A stretch of 64,000 nt of DNA from Psychrobacillus glaciei (GCF_008973485.1 NZ_CP031223.1:372001-436000), one strand, 5' to 3'. Counted from the first letter of the stretch, positions 34,034 to 43,528 are shown. Numbers and translations are program-made. Notes: generated by a model from the sequence alone, not told the origin.

Positions 34034-36205
34034 TTAATGAAATAATCCTGATTCTTTCGATTTGTTTAACAAATCTCTTGTTTTATGGTTTACTTTCTCT
34101 TTTAGGAAAGTGGCAAACAATATAAACGCAAGTGCAGTTAGTATGAGAAATATAATATCTTGGATGACGCGTTGCCAAAGGATGCCGCCTACTGCTTCTC
34201 GCATTAAGCTAACAGCATAGGTGAAGGGTAGAGCTGGATTAATCCACTGAAAAAATTTTGGCAATAAAACAACTGGGTACGTTCCCCCTGACCCAGCAAT
34301 CTGCAATACAAGCATAACTATTGCAAAAGCCTTTCCAACGTCACCAAATACAGAAACTAATGTATATACTATTGTCATGAAAACGAAGCTAATCAGAAAC
34401 CCGAAGAGAACAAACCAGTAGGAATCCTTTACATCCACACCTAATAAAACAATATCCCCGATTGTTACGATCAATGCTTGGAGAAGACCAATTGCAGAGA
34501 AGGTAAATAATCTTCCGAAATAGACTTCACGCTCCCTTATTATTTTGTCGTGTTTAACGTCTGTAGCAAGCAGTGAGATAAGGAGTAAACAACCGACCCA
34601 AATGGCAAGGACTGTATAGAATGGGGTCATTCCAGTTCCGTAATTTGCAATAGGAAAGAGCTTATTTTCATTTAAAATGACAGGTTCTTCAAAAAAGCTA
34701 CGTTCTGCTTCTGGATCATTACGAAGTAACTCAATAATTTCATTGATATTCGTTTCCCCTTGAACTTTCTTTATTCTTTCAGCTAACTCATTCACTTTAT
34801 GGCTTATATAAGGATACTGAGATACTGCCAGATCTAAAGTCTTTTTTCCTTCTTTTATATGGTCGTCTGTATTTTTTAGAGTACGTTCGACTTTAGGTAA
34901 TGTATCCTGGATACTTCTCAATGTTACGGTAGCATTTTGTAATGTATTTCTTGCATTATTTACTTCCGCAAGAATGGTTGGTTCGATTGAATCTTTGTAT
35001 TCCTTTATAAATGCATCTAATTGAACGGAAGTGTTCTCTGCAACTTTTTGAAAGTCATTTAACATAGCTGACATTTGTTGTTCTTTGCCTATTACTTGTT
35101 CGTTTATTACTCCTGTATTGGTCTGAGCTTCTAATAATAGCTTCTTCAAATGAGCAGTTTTATTAATTGCTTCTGTCAATTTTTCTTGTTGGTTTAATAT
35201 TAATGAAGATAGAGATTCTGCATGGTTTAAATTATTTAACCAATTTAGGTCTTCTTCGATAGAATGGACTGTTTGAATGGAGGAGGTCATCTTATTGTCG
35301 AGTTCCTTCTTTAACTTGTCCAACTCAGTAAAATTGGGTTTGATATTTTGTGTTGTTTGTAGCATTTCCTTCGACATCTTCAATACTTTTTCTAAGTCAT
35401 TTTCGATAACTGGAGCCATAGTATTTAAACGATTTTGGGCTTTGGACAAGAAGGATAGGGCAGTTTCGATTGTTTCGATACCATTCGCAGTTATCTCTTT
35501 TGCTTGTGGCATAAGTGATTGTGCCTTGTGGATAATGGACTGGGCAGATGCAATATCGTCTTGGGTGCCAGTAAGTAACTCATGAATTGCGGGTAAATCT
35601 TTTTGCACTTTTATTACATACTCTTCAAAGTTCTTAATATCAGGCATATCTTTTTCGAGTTCAACACCTAGATTATTGAAAAGGTTGAAGATGATGCCAT
35701 TAACGGTTGCTGTGAATTGGCTACTAACGTTCTCGACAATAACACTTGCCCCTTTTTCTGTTATCTTCGGCGCGATGGAATTAATTTTTTCATTCACATA
35801 GTATTCCATAGTTGCTTTTTCGGGATAATCCGATAGAACAGATGCTAGCTTTTCGGAAAAGTTTTTGGGAATGATAATGACTGCAAAAAAATCGCCGTAC
35901 TCTACTTTTTCCATAGCTATTTTTCGAGATGTAAAAGACCATTCCATGTCTTGATTATTTTTCAAAGTGTTCACTAGTTCATTTCCTACGTTTAATTTAT
36001 CTCCATGAACTTCTGCACCAGCGTCCTCATTAACAATAGCAACTGGTAGTTGATTAGTATGAGCATAAGGATCCCAAGAGGCATAAATATTAAGCCATGC
36101 ATATAAAGAAGGTAGGAAAATTAAACCTCCAATAAGTACTGCGGCTACCCAATTTCGGCATATGTTTTGAATGTCAGTCCGGAATATATTCAAACTGTTT
36201 TTCAT
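34034..36205 (-). CDS. YhgE/Pip-family membrane protein
   Basis: About 723 residues. N-terminal TM helix in WVAAVLIGGLIFLPSLYAWL, the family segment YASWDPYAHTNQLPVAIVNED, a long outside coiled-coil region (about 200-520), then five C-terminal TM helices as in ABC-2-type permeases. YhgE/Pip proteins include a Lactococcus phage-adsorption factor and are linked to type VII secretion loci; their transport role is unproven. ATG 36205 is preferred (GGTG 7 bases upstream) to GTG 36214. Stands alone, no ESX genes near. Confidence 0.82.
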   Translation of the reverse strand: MKNSLNIFRTDIQNICRNWVAAVLIGGLIFLPSLYAWLNIYASWDPYAHTNQLPVAIVNEDAGAEVHGDKLNVGNELVNTLKNNQDMEWSFTSRKIAMEKVEYGDFFAVIIIPKNFSEKLASVLSDYPEKATMEYYVNEKINSIAPKITEKGASVIVENVSSQFTATVNGIIFNLFNNLGVELEKDMPDIKNFEEYVIKVQKDLPAIHELLTGTQDDIASAQSIIHKAQSLMPQAKEITANGIETIETALSFLSKAQNRLNTMAPVIENDLEKVLKMSKEMLQTTQNIKPNFTELDKLKKELDNKMTSSIQTVHSIEEDLNWLNNLNHAESLSSLILNQQEKLTEAINKTAHLKKLLLEAQTNTGVINEQVIGKEQQMSAMLNDFQKVAENTSVQLDAFIKEYKDSIEPTILAEVNNARNTLQNATVTLRSIQDTLPKVERTLKNTDDHIKEGKKTLDLAVSQYPYISHKVNELAERIKKVQGETNINEIIELLRNDPEAERSFFEEPVILNENKLFPIANYGTGMTPFYTVLAIWVGCLLLISLLATDVKHDKIIREREVYFGRLFTFSAIGLLQALIVTIGDIVLLGVDVKDSYWFVLFGFLISFVFMTIVYTLVSVFGDVGKAFAIVMLVLQIAGSGGTYPVVLLPKFFQWINPALPFTYAVSLMREAVGGILWQRVIQDIIFLILTALAFILFATFLKEKVNHKTRDLLNKSKESGLFH

Positions 36206-36390
36206 AAGATTCACCTCACTGTACAGATTGATGTTAAAGAATTATTTCACAGTATGCCCCAATGAATAGGGATTAACCGAAAGAATTTGAAAAAGGTTGA
36301 GTACCCAAATATTACCGTTTATAATAAAAAGAGTGACTTTTTATTTTTTTTAGAATGTTTAGTTTATATGGTTAAAAAGGGGGTTTGGAT

Positions 36391-36951
36391 GTGCATAGAA
36401 GATATGATACAAGGCATATTTTTATGGCGATTGGGGCTTGTATTGCTTTTTTGTCACCAGTTTTTTTGATAATAATACCTTTAGTTGTTGTTAATACACT
36501 GTATGATAAGAGAGATATCTGGATTACGTATGTTCCTGGAGCGAATTATGCGGCATTTGGTGTTGGGGTGTTTTTCCTTATTCTTGCGTGCGCGTTGTTA
36601 TGGTTATTTGATGTGCGGAAGTGGACAGTTAGTGCTGGAATTCTCTGTTTGATTCTTTGTGGGTTTACTTTTTATGTTGCTTCCTTATCTTATGTGACTT
36701 TATCAGACGAAGAGATTTCTTACCGGAAGCTTTTCTCCAAGGAAAAGCAGATATATGATTGGAGGGAACTCGATGAGTTACTTTATTATGAGAAGTTCGA
36801 GGAGGACAAAGAATTGTCTCATTATGAGTTTCATTTTAAAGATGGGCAAGTATTGACTATAAAGCAAAATAGCTTTGTTGCCGGAATCCAAGGAAGTATA
36901 AGTTCGAAAGTAAGGGGATTGGGGATACCTCTTGAATATGTGGAAGACTAA
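36391..36951 (+). CDS. Membrane protein with PH-like cytoplasmic tail
   Basis: 186 residues from GTG 36391, which has AAAAAGGGGG 7 bases upstream; in-frame TTG 36385 overlaps the RBS. Three TM helices (IFMAIGACIAFLSPVFLIII; YAAFGVGVFFLILACALLWL; ILCLILCGFTFYVASLSYVT) are followed by a beta-rich tail, LSDEEISYRKLFSKEKQIY to LTIKQNSFVAG, like bacterial PH domains. Family and role unknown. Confidence 0.65.
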   Translation: MHRRYDTRHIFMAIGACIAFLSPVFLIIIPLVVVNTLYDKRDIWITYVPGANYAAFGVGVFFLILACALLWLFDVRKWTVSAGILCLILCGFTFYVASLSYVTLSDEEISYRKLFSKEKQIYDWRELDELLYYEKFEEDKELSHYEFHFKDGQVLTIKQNSFVAGIQGSISSKVRGLGIPLEYVED

Positions 36952-36960
36952 GTTATATGA

Positions 36961-37000
36961 AATATTAGCCCGGTAATTTAAGGATTACTGGGCTAATATT
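36961..37000. terminator. Bidirectional terminator
   Basis: Arms AATATTAGCCCGGTAAT and ATTACTGGGCTAATATT between convergent genes (membrane protein and tlp). Confidence 0.88.
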
Positions 37001-37008
37001 TCTTTCAT

Positions 37009-37230
37009 TTAAATGTAACCGTTAATGCTTGACTTTGCCTCGGCATTTACTTCATTTTTCAAAACCTCTATACTCTCTTTGCGTCGTTCATTCTTTTCCT
37101 TAATAGTAGCAAGTTCTTTTCCCTCTGCAAATTCCGTTGCTGCTTCTGCTGCTTCCATATTATTAATTGTTTTCTTTAGCCTTTCTTTATTAGTCGCTAA
37201 ATCATTCGGTCTTTGGCTAGTATTGGGCAT
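37009..37230 (-). CDS. tlp: Small acid-soluble spore protein Tlp
   Basis: 73 residues, hydrophilic, with the Tlp pattern RPNDLATNKERLKKTINNME, then a helical EAAEAATEFAEGKELATIKE and KNERRKESIEVLKNEVNAEA, ending SSINGYI. Tlp is a minor SASP of the forespore, degraded at germination. RBS GGAGG 8 bases before ATG 37230. About 10 residues shorter than B. subtilis Tlp (from memory). Forespore sigma control expected from the family; no clear promoter was picked out. Confidence 0.85.
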   Translation of the reverse strand: MPNTSQRPNDLATNKERLKKTINNMEAAEAATEFAEGKELATIKEKNERRKESIEVLKNEVNAEAKSSINGYI

Positions 37231-37330
37231 TCTTTTTCCTCCTTCATTTTAAAAAATCTTGCAAGAGGTAGTGTTCCCAAACTCATAAGAACTATAAGGT
37301 ACACACGAATGAATATAGACGGTGTGATAT

Positions 37331-37354
37331 TACCATATTAAATTTGATATGGTA
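37331..37354. promoter_or_regulatory. Operator-like palindrome
   Basis: TACCATAT, 8 bases, ATATGGTA, just before AAGGAGG at 37357 and a small ORF. Could bind a dimeric repressor. Confidence 0.4.
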
Positions 37355-37389
37355 TTAAGGAGGAATTTGATAAGGTAGATCACACACAA

Positions 37390-37539
37390 ATGAGTTGTAA
37401 AGTAGATAATGTTATTGCTCAATTACACAACTCCGTGGATAATGTTATATTTGCTGTAGGTCAAGCTCTAACAAATCTCACGGAGCAGTTTATTCAATAT
37501 GCACAGAACATGATTGAACGTGCAGAGCGATCGGTTTAA
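37390..37539 (+). CDS. Possible small protein or frameshifted gene
   Basis: ATG 37390 gives MSCKVDNVIAQLHNSVDNVI, then FAVGQALTNLTEQFIQYAQN and MIERAERSV (49 residues), helical and amphipathic. TAATG leads into a second short frame of 30 codons (MAIQARGNLEPIMSLHEQLN onward) ending at 37631. The frame is open back past AAGGAGG at 37357 but no ordinary start lies at the right distance. Either two tiny overlapping genes or one gene broken by a frameshift. Unknown family. Confidence 0.35.
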   Translation: MSCKVDNVIAQLHNSVDNVIFAVGQALTNLTEQFIQYAQNMIERAERSV

Positions 37540-37756
37540 TGGCAATCCAAGCAAGAGGGAATTTGGAACCTATTATGTCACTTCATGAGCAGTTAAATGA
37601 AGACAAGGAGAAATTAAACAGAATGCATTAGGTAAAATAATATAAACTATCTACATTATCTATCGTTCGATGCCCTACTAAGATTCGTTTATAAATAAGT
37701 CTACTACATAGTGTGAATATTCTTTTACAGAAAGTATATAAGTTTTTATGCTATGA

Positions 37757-37850
37757 ACAGGTTGATTTTCGTTGCAGGCGGATGCTTTCAGATTGGCGGT
37801 TCGTGAACCTTCTCGCTTCGCTGTGAGGTCTCTTTACAAATTCCATTAAT
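37757..37850. repeat. Degenerate Bacillaceae-type intergenic repeat, second copy
   Basis: Contains TTTTCGTTGCAGGCGGATGC and CCTTCTCGCTTCGCTGTGAG. This is the decayed form of a repeat common in Bacillaceae intergenic DNA (CAGGCGGACGCTTTCC type, from memory). It lies in the gene-poor 37231-38409 stretch. Confidence 0.5.
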
Positions 37851-37852
37851 CT

Positions 37853-37938
37853 AACGGTAATAGTGTAGCCGATGTTTCGTCCAAAACACTTAGGAAATAG
37901 TGAAGACCATATGCACTAAAAGGACGCATGCTTTTTTC
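37853..37938 (-). repeat. Dispersed hairpin repeat, copy B (partial)
   Basis: Shares ACGGTAATAGTGTAGC and GATGTTTCGTCCAAAACAC plus the AAAAGGACGCATGC end with copies C and G, but lacks the central hairpin. Confidence 0.65.
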
Positions 37939-38096
37939 TTGAAAGATAAGAAAGTATATGAATCTTGGATGCTAGTAATCCCGTAATAGTAAGGATTCAT
38001 AGTATAATTTTAAGGGTTTGATCTTGATTTTTTTTAGTTTTACCGTCCACAGTTTACATGAATCAGTAGGCAGATAATCAAAGTTGGTGGAACCTG

Positions 38097-38403
38097 AAAA
38101 ATAGATAGCATCCATTGATAAATAAGCGGTGAGCGGACGAAATTGCATCTTCGTCCGCTTTTAAAAGAGTAGGAAAGCATCTAGTCTCTCATTAAACAAA
38201 ACTAGTGCACTGTGTCTCTACAAATTTCAAGAGGGCAAAGGACAAATATCCGTCACAAGGTTACCGAAAAGAGAGGATCTGGAAGTAGCGCAGTCACTTC
38301 CAGATCCTCCATAAAAGTTTCCGTTAATAGTGTAGCTAATGTTTCGTCCAAAGCATCGGAAATTGGTAAAGACAAGATGCCCTAAAAGGACGCTTGCGTT
38401 TTT
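38097..38403 (-). repeat. Dispersed hairpin repeat, copy C (full length)
   Basis: About 307 bases alignable end to end with copy G. From the left: hairpin GCGGACGAA/TTCGTCCGC (38134-38159), GGTTACCGAAAA, central hairpin 38273-38309 with loop GCA, TTAATAGTGTAGC, GATG/AATGTTTCGTCC, and the AAAAGGACGCTTGCG end. On the minus strand the hairpin is followed by a T-rich tract. It begins 6 bases after the stop of the minus-strand gene at 38410. Confidence 0.8.
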
Positions 38404-38409
38404 ATACGA

Positions 38410-38778
38410 TTAATAAACTTCCATTTCATTCAGAGTAGTATTTAAATCTGTTTCTAATATTTTTTCAGTTGCCTCATCTATTAGGTGTTGAATAAACGCT
38501 TCTTCATCGAAATCTTCTGGATCTACTTCATACCTGTCTAGTGCAATCTGGACGTTTTCTCTTATATCTGTTCTAGTTTCTATTAAATCTTTAAAAAAGA
38601 ATGCCCATCTTGTTTCTTCAAATAACGTTCCACTTATATGAATGATATAAGATGAAATCATAGAGGAAGGTACCGAGTACGTATTCTTTATACAGACAAT
38701 TGTTTCATCATTATTTGCTTTAAAAATCATCTCACTATATCCAATATCAAAATGCTGTTTAAATTCTACTTTATTCAA
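38410..38778 (-). CDS. Hypothetical protein
   Basis: 122 residues from TTG 38778, 8 bases after GGAGGG; the upstream in-frame TTG 38793 overlaps this RBS. Mixed alpha/beta start (MNKVEFKQHFDIGYSEMIFK), a central SSYIIHISGTLFEETRWAFF, and an acidic helical C-terminus (DPEDFDEEAFIQHLIDEATE). No Cys pair, signal or TM. Family not recognised. Single gene whose 3' end abuts repeat copy C, which may serve as its terminator. Confidence 0.6.
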   Translation of the reverse strand: MNKVEFKQHFDIGYSEMIFKANNDETIVCIKNTYSVPSSMISSYIIHISGTLFEETRWAFFFKDLIETRTDIRENVQIALDRYEVDPEDFDEEAFIQHLIDEATEKILETDLNTTLNEMEVY

Positions 38779-38885
38779 AAAACATCCCTCCAAACCGAAT
38801 CTACTTCTTCTTAGTATATAAATAGAAAGGAGGGTTTATACCCATCAAAAAAGAGAGCCAGATTGTTGGCTCTCTTTTCTAAAAC

Positions 38886-40757
38886 TTAAATGGCAGTTTT
38901 TGTTGAAAACTGGCTGTTATATAGATCAGCGTAGAATCCATTTTCTTCAATGAGTTCAATATGTGTTCCTTGTTCAATTACTTTTCCTTGATTCATGACT
39001 AATATTAAATCAGCATCTCTTATTGTAGATAGACGATGGGCGATGACGAAACTTGTTCGTCCTTCCATTAAACGGTTCATCGCTTGTTGGATAAGCAATT
39101 CCGTACGAGTGTCTACACTAGAAGTCGCTTCATCTAAAATCATAATCGGTGGATTAGCAAGAATAGCTCTAGCAATCGTGATAAGTTGTTTTTGTCCTTG
39201 TGAAATATTGGATGCTTCTTCATTTAAAATGGTATCATAGCCATCCGGTAAAGTGCGGATAAAATGATCGGCACGCGCCGTTTTGGCTGCATCGAAAATT
39301 TCTTCATCCGTCGCTCCATCTTTTCCAAATGCAATATTGTCTTTAATAGTTCCATTAAATAACCATGTATCTTGAAGAACCATACCAAATGTTGTCCGTA
39401 GATCAGTACGCGACATTTTTCGAGTGTCGTGACCATCAATCATTATTTTCCCATCATTTAGCTCATAAAATCTCATCAATAAATTAATCAAGGTTGTTTT
39501 CCCAGCACCAGTTGGTCCTACAATTGCTACCGTTTGACCTGGTAATACATTGATATTCATATTTTCAATTAATAATTCTTCTCCATAACCAAAGTCAACT
39601 TGTTCAAATGTCACGGCACCTTCTGCACTTGATAAGTGTTCAGTCGTTACTTCTCTTTCTTCTTCTGTCTCATCAAGTAATTCAAAGACACGTTCTGCTG
39701 CTGCGACTGTTGATTGGATAATGTTGGCGATATTGGCCGTTTGCATAACGGGTTGAGTAAACTGACGAGTATACGTAATGAATGCTTGAATATCACCGAT
39801 CGAAATGGCACGTTGTGTAACTAATAATCCTCCGACGACGCTTATTACGACATAGCTCAAGTTTCCGATGAAGGACATCATAGGCATAATAATACCGGAG
39901 ATAAATTGCGCTCTACGTCCGGCATCATACAATTTCTCATTCACTTCATCAAACTCAGCGACCGCTTTTTTCTCATGTCCAAATACTTTTACTACTTGAT
40001 GTCCTGTATACATTTCTTCGATGTGTCCATTTAACTGACCGAGTGTTCGTTGTTGGTCAGCAAAATGTTTTTGTGATCTTTTCAATATGGGCTGGATCAC
40101 AAACATTGATAATGGCAAACTAACGATAGAAATTAATGTAAGAATTGGGCTAATCGTTAACATCATCACAATAATACCGACAATTGTAACAACCGAGGTG
40201 ATAAATTGCGTTAAACTTTGTTGAAGTGTGCTTCCAATGGTATCGATGTCATTTGTTACGCGACTTAATGTCTCACCGTTAGGTCGACCATCATAATACT
40301 TAAGTGGAAGTTTTTCTAGTTTGTTGTTTACTTCTTCACGTAAATCATAGACTGTTTTTTGTGCAACACTGGACATAATGTATTGCTGAATATAGCTAAA
40401 CAAACTACTGATCACATATAAAGCTGTTAACAGAAGAAGAAGTCTTCCAATTGCAGTAAAATCGATTGTTGCACCAGGTACTCCGGTCATTTTTGCGTAT
40501 GCACCTGTAAACAATTCAGTAATCGCATTCCCCATAATTTTCGGTCCCACAATAGAAAAAACAGTACTTAAGATAGCTGCGATGACCACTGCAATTAATT
40601 GATTGCGACGGGGTTTTAAATAAGTAAGGAGACGTTTTAATGTTCCTTTAAAATTCTTAGCCTTTTGCCCACCCATCATCATGTTTCCGCCACCGGGTCC
40701 TCCACCAGGTCCCATTGGACGTCCGCCTTGAGTGTGCGACTTTGTTTGCTTGCTCAT
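38886..40757 (-). CDS. ABC exporter half, catalytic subunit (YfiC-like)
   Basis: 623 residues: a Gly/Met-rich N-tail (GGRPMGPGGGPGGGNMMMGG), six TM helices, then the ATPase domain with GPTGAGKTTL, signature ISQGQKQLITIARA (Q for the second G of LSGGQ), and Walker B IMILDEATSSVD with the catalytic Glu. With its partner at 40754 it should form a heterodimeric multidrug or lipid exporter like YfiB/YfiC or BmrC/D. Partner overlap is 4 bases (ATGA), so translation is coupled. RBS AGGAGG within the partner's end. Confidence 0.88.
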   Translation of the reverse strand: MSKQTKSHTQGGRPMGPGGGPGGGNMMMGGQKAKNFKGTLKRLLTYLKPRRNQLIAVVIAAILSTVFSIVGPKIMGNAITELFTGAYAKMTGVPGATIDFTAIGRLLLLLTALYVISSLFSYIQQYIMSSVAQKTVYDLREEVNNKLEKLPLKYYDGRPNGETLSRVTNDIDTIGSTLQQSLTQFITSVVTIVGIIVMMLTISPILTLISIVSLPLSMFVIQPILKRSQKHFADQQRTLGQLNGHIEEMYTGHQVVKVFGHEKKAVAEFDEVNEKLYDAGRRAQFISGIIMPMMSFIGNLSYVVISVVGGLLVTQRAISIGDIQAFITYTRQFTQPVMQTANIANIIQSTVAAAERVFELLDETEEEREVTTEHLSSAEGAVTFEQVDFGYGEELLIENMNINVLPGQTVAIVGPTGAGKTTLINLLMRFYELNDGKIMIDGHDTRKMSRTDLRTTFGMVLQDTWLFNGTIKDNIAFGKDGATDEEIFDAAKTARADHFIRTLPDGYDTILNEEASNISQGQKQLITIARAILANPPIMILDEATSSVDTRTELLIQQAMNRLMEGRTSFVIAHRLSTIRDADLILVMNQGKVIEQGTHIELIEENGFYADLYNSQFSTKTAI

Positions 40758-42478
40758 GCGATTTCCTCCTCTGAAAGCTGCGATTCAACGATTTCTCGGT
40801 ATACACGATTATTTTCAAGAAGTTCTTTATGTGTACCAATTCCTGCAATTTCGCCTTTATCTAGTACGATGATTTGATCGGCATCGACTACAGAACTCAC
40901 GCGCTGTGCAACGATCACTACTGTTGAATTTTTTGTTTCGTCTTTCAGTGCAGCTCTTAATTTGGCATCTGTTTTAAAATCGAGCGCAGAGAAGCTATCA
41001 TCAAAGATGTAAATATCAGGTTTTCGGATAAGAGCTCTTGCAATTGATAAGCGTTGTTTTTGTCCACCAGATACATTCGAACCACCTTGTGCAATGACGG
41101 AATCGAATCCTTCGTCCATTCTACTGATAAAGTCTTCCGCTTGCGCAATTCGAGCAGCATGTTCAATCTCTTCCTGTGTAGCATCTTGTTTTCCAAAGCG
41201 AATGTTTTCTTTTATTGTTCCTGAAAACAATAGTGCTTTTTGGGGTACAAAGCCAATCTTAGAACGCACTTCATCTTGAGAAGATTCCCGAACATCTACG
41301 CCGTTTACCCGAATTGTCCCGCTTATTACATCGTAAAAACGTGGTATCAAGTTGACGAGTGTCGATTTACCGGCACCTGTTCCTCCGATAATCGCCGTAA
41401 TTTCACCCGATTTCGCTTGGAAGTTAATATTTGATAAAGCAGGCTCTTCTGCTCCTGGATAGCTAAAAGTTACATGATCAAATTCAAGCGTACCTCGTTC
41501 TTTGTTCGCTTTTTTTGATCCCTCATTTAACGATGTTGGTATTTTGTTGAGTACTTCATTGATACGGTTTGCAGATACTGCGGCACGCGGAATCATAATG
41601 AACATCATAGAAGCCATTACAAGTGCGAACATTATTTGCATAACGTATTGTATAAATGCCATTAAATCACCAATTTGCATAGCGCCACCATCAATGCGAA
41701 TCCCACCAAACCAAATAACTGCAACAACTGTTAAATTCATCACAAGCATCATGACTGGCATTAAAAAAGCCATTACTTTGTTTACTTTAATGGAAACATC
41801 TGTTAGTTCCTTGTTTGCATTTTGAAGTCGCAACTTCTCTTGTTTTTCATGATTGAATGCACGAATTACTCGAATACCAGTTAAGTTTTCTCGTAATACA
41901 AGATTTAAACGATCTAGTCGTTTTTGAACGATTTTAAAAAGGGGTACCCCTTTATAAAGTATTAATAACACAGCACCTATCAATACAGGCGTAGTAAGTA
42001 CAAGAACCAAAGATAGTTTGGCATCTTTGGATACAGCCATAATTAGTCCGCCAACAAACATGATTGGTGCACTAATAACCATACGCAACATCATAATAAC
42101 TACTTGCTGTACCTGTGTAATATCATTCGTCGTTCTCGTAATAAGGGATGCCGTACCAAACTCATCAAAGTCTTGTAGAGAAAATTGTTCTACATGTTTA
42201 AATACTTTGCGACGAATATCTTTCCCGAGACCCATTGCAGCTTTTGACGAATAAAAACTGGCAACGACTGATGCGATCGCTCCAAATGCGGCAACTAAAA
42301 GCATCAACCCACCTATCTTCCAAATATAAGGTGTATCCCCGACAACGACCCCTTTATCAATAATGTCTGCCATTAAAGTAGGTAAGTAAAGATCTGACAT
42401 GGATTGAATAAAAACTAATCCAAAAACAGCTATAACAATCCACTTATAGAAGGACAAATTTTTTAGTAGTTTAATCAT
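40754..42478 (-). CDS. ABC exporter half, degenerate-site subunit (YfiB-like)
   Basis: 574 residues: six TM helices and an ATPase domain with GGTGAGKSTL, intact SGGQKQRLSIARAL, and Walker B IYIFDDSFSALD, where Asp replaces the catalytic Glu. Together with the partner's altered signature this gives one full and one weak ATP site, as known for heterodimeric exporters (TM287/288, BmrCD). Second gene of the marR-abc-abc operon; its start overlaps the marR end by 8 bases. Substrate unknown. Confidence 0.88.
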   Translation of the reverse strand: MIKLLKNLSFYKWIVIAVFGLVFIQSMSDLYLPTLMADIIDKGVVVGDTPYIWKIGGLMLLVAAFGAIASVVASFYSSKAAMGLGKDIRRKVFKHVEQFSLQDFDEFGTASLITRTTNDITQVQQVVIMMLRMVISAPIMFVGGLIMAVSKDAKLSLVLVLTTPVLIGAVLLILYKGVPLFKIVQKRLDRLNLVLRENLTGIRVIRAFNHEKQEKLRLQNANKELTDVSIKVNKVMAFLMPVMMLVMNLTVVAVIWFGGIRIDGGAMQIGDLMAFIQYVMQIMFALVMASMMFIMIPRAAVSANRINEVLNKIPTSLNEGSKKANKERGTLEFDHVTFSYPGAEEPALSNINFQAKSGEITAIIGGTGAGKSTLVNLIPRFYDVISGTIRVNGVDVRESSQDEVRSKIGFVPQKALLFSGTIKENIRFGKQDATQEEIEHAARIAQAEDFISRMDEGFDSVIAQGGSNVSGGQKQRLSIARALIRKPDIYIFDDSFSALDFKTDAKLRAALKDETKNSTVVIVAQRVSSVVDADQIIVLDKGEIAGIGTHKELLENNRVYREIVESQLSEEEIA

Positions 42479-42956
42479 TCTGTGTGTTCTCCTTTGTACT
42501 AGTTTCTTTTTCTAAATAGTCGGCGATATAGTGAAGCGTAGCTTGGAATTCTTCATATTGTCTTTTAGGAAGTGTTTCTAAAACGGAATCAATTACTTGA
42601 TGAAGTGTCCCTTTTTGTCGATTAATCTGTTCAAACAACATTTTCCCTGTTTCATTAAGTATTAGCTGCATTTCCCGGCGGTTGTCGGGAACCGGTTCTC
42701 GCTCAATCCATCCAGCTTGTACGAGTACATCAACCGACTGACTTAACGTACTCTTTGGAATTTGTACAATCTCTCCTAATTGCTTTTGTGTAATTTCCCT
42801 ATGTGGGGCAATTGTCATAAGAAGCGAATATTGAGGTACGGTTAAATCATGTTCTAATGCAATTTTTTGAACAAATTGCATTTGTTGCCTACTTATACGT
42901 CGAAGTGAATGTAAAAATTCCGAAGATTTCGGATGGTATTTACTATTCAAGTTCAC
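42471..42956 (-). CDS. MarR-family regulator of the ABC exporter
   Basis: 161 residues with a winged helix: PQYSLLMTIAPHREITQKQL, GEIVQIPKSTLSQSVDVLVQ (recognition helix), AGWIEREPVPDNRREMQLIL (wing, with the DNRR motif of MarR). Start GTG 42956 has AGGTG 6 bases upstream; GTG 42965 lies within that RBS. First gene of the operon, so it probably represses itself and the exporter through the inverted repeats just upstream, released by a ligand. Confidence 0.88.
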   Translation of the reverse strand: MNLNSKYHPKSSEFLHSLRRISRQQMQFVQKIALEHDLTVPQYSLLMTIAPHREITQKQLGEIVQIPKSTLSQSVDVLVQAGWIEREPVPDNRREMQLILNETGKMLFEQINRQKGTLHQVIDSVLETLPKRQYEEFQATLHYIADYLEKETSTKENTQND

Positions 42957-42968
42957 TTTTGTCACCTC

Positions 42969-42998
42969 ATTCTATTTTAGAATAGTTCCGATTGGAAC
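42969..42998. promoter_or_regulatory. Candidate MarR operators
   Basis: Two adjacent palindromes: ATTCTATTTTAGAAT (42969-42983) and GTTCCGATTGGAAC (42985-42998), directly upstream of marR. One or both may be the repressor site. Confidence 0.55.
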
Positions 42999-43054
42999 AG
43001 TTTTGAAACGGTAAGATAAATTTACTCCTCCTGTAAACAAGAGTCAAGTGAAAA

Positions 43055-43220
43055 GATGCAAATATGTCTTTAAACATTTTAAAAAGTCTAGGGACAAACA
43101 TTCGCCACAAATAACTAAAAAAATGTAGCTGGAAGTGACGCAGTCACTTCCAGCTACACAGACTTTCCTAAGTAAATGTGTAACTGATGTTTAGTCCATG
43201 CATTTAAAGACCACTTACAC
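43055..43220 (-). repeat. Dispersed hairpin repeat, copy D
   Basis: GGGACAAACATTCGCCACAA, A-rich tract, a perfect 16-base-pair stem (43124-43139 with 43143-43158) with loop GCA, TGATGTTTAGTCC and the trailing AAAGACCAC. It ends 6 bases from the 3' end of the minus-strand yunC-like gene. On that strand the stem is followed by TTTTTTT. Confidence 0.75.
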
Positions 43221-43225
43221 TTTCC

Positions 43226-43528
43226 TTAAATCATTCTTAAAAGTGCTTCTCTTCCTATCATTCCTTTTGTAATTCCTAGTTCTTCTGCTTCATAAGTGAC
43301 TGACTCTAGTGGTGCATCTAAAAGCTGCTGAATGGTTTTAACGCCTACTGCTCTACCTGCAATAACTTTACGATCTTTTAATTTTTCATTTAAAAGTGCT
43401 ACGTCGAGTGCACCGCACATAATATAACCTTTATCATTTGATACTGTAAGCAAGTTTGTTTTTGGTAATTCAACCGAAATGGCTAAAAATGTAATACCTT
43501 CAATATAAATTGGTTGCATATTAATCAT
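43226..43528 (-). CDS. YunC-like DUF1805 protein
   Basis: 100 residues of the DUF1805 family: SVELPKTNLLTVSNDKGYIM, the conserved CGALDVALLNEKL, and RKVIAGRAVGVKTIQQLL, ending GITKGMIGREALLRM. B. subtilis YunC is the type member; no reaction is established. AAAGGAG lies about 10 bases before ATG 43528. Single gene ending against repeat copy D. Confidence 0.85.
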   Translation of the reverse strand: MINMQPIYIEGITFLAISVELPKTNLLTVSNDKGYIMCGALDVALLNEKLKDRKVIAGRAVGVKTIQQLLDAPLESVTYEAEELGITKGMIGREALLRMI

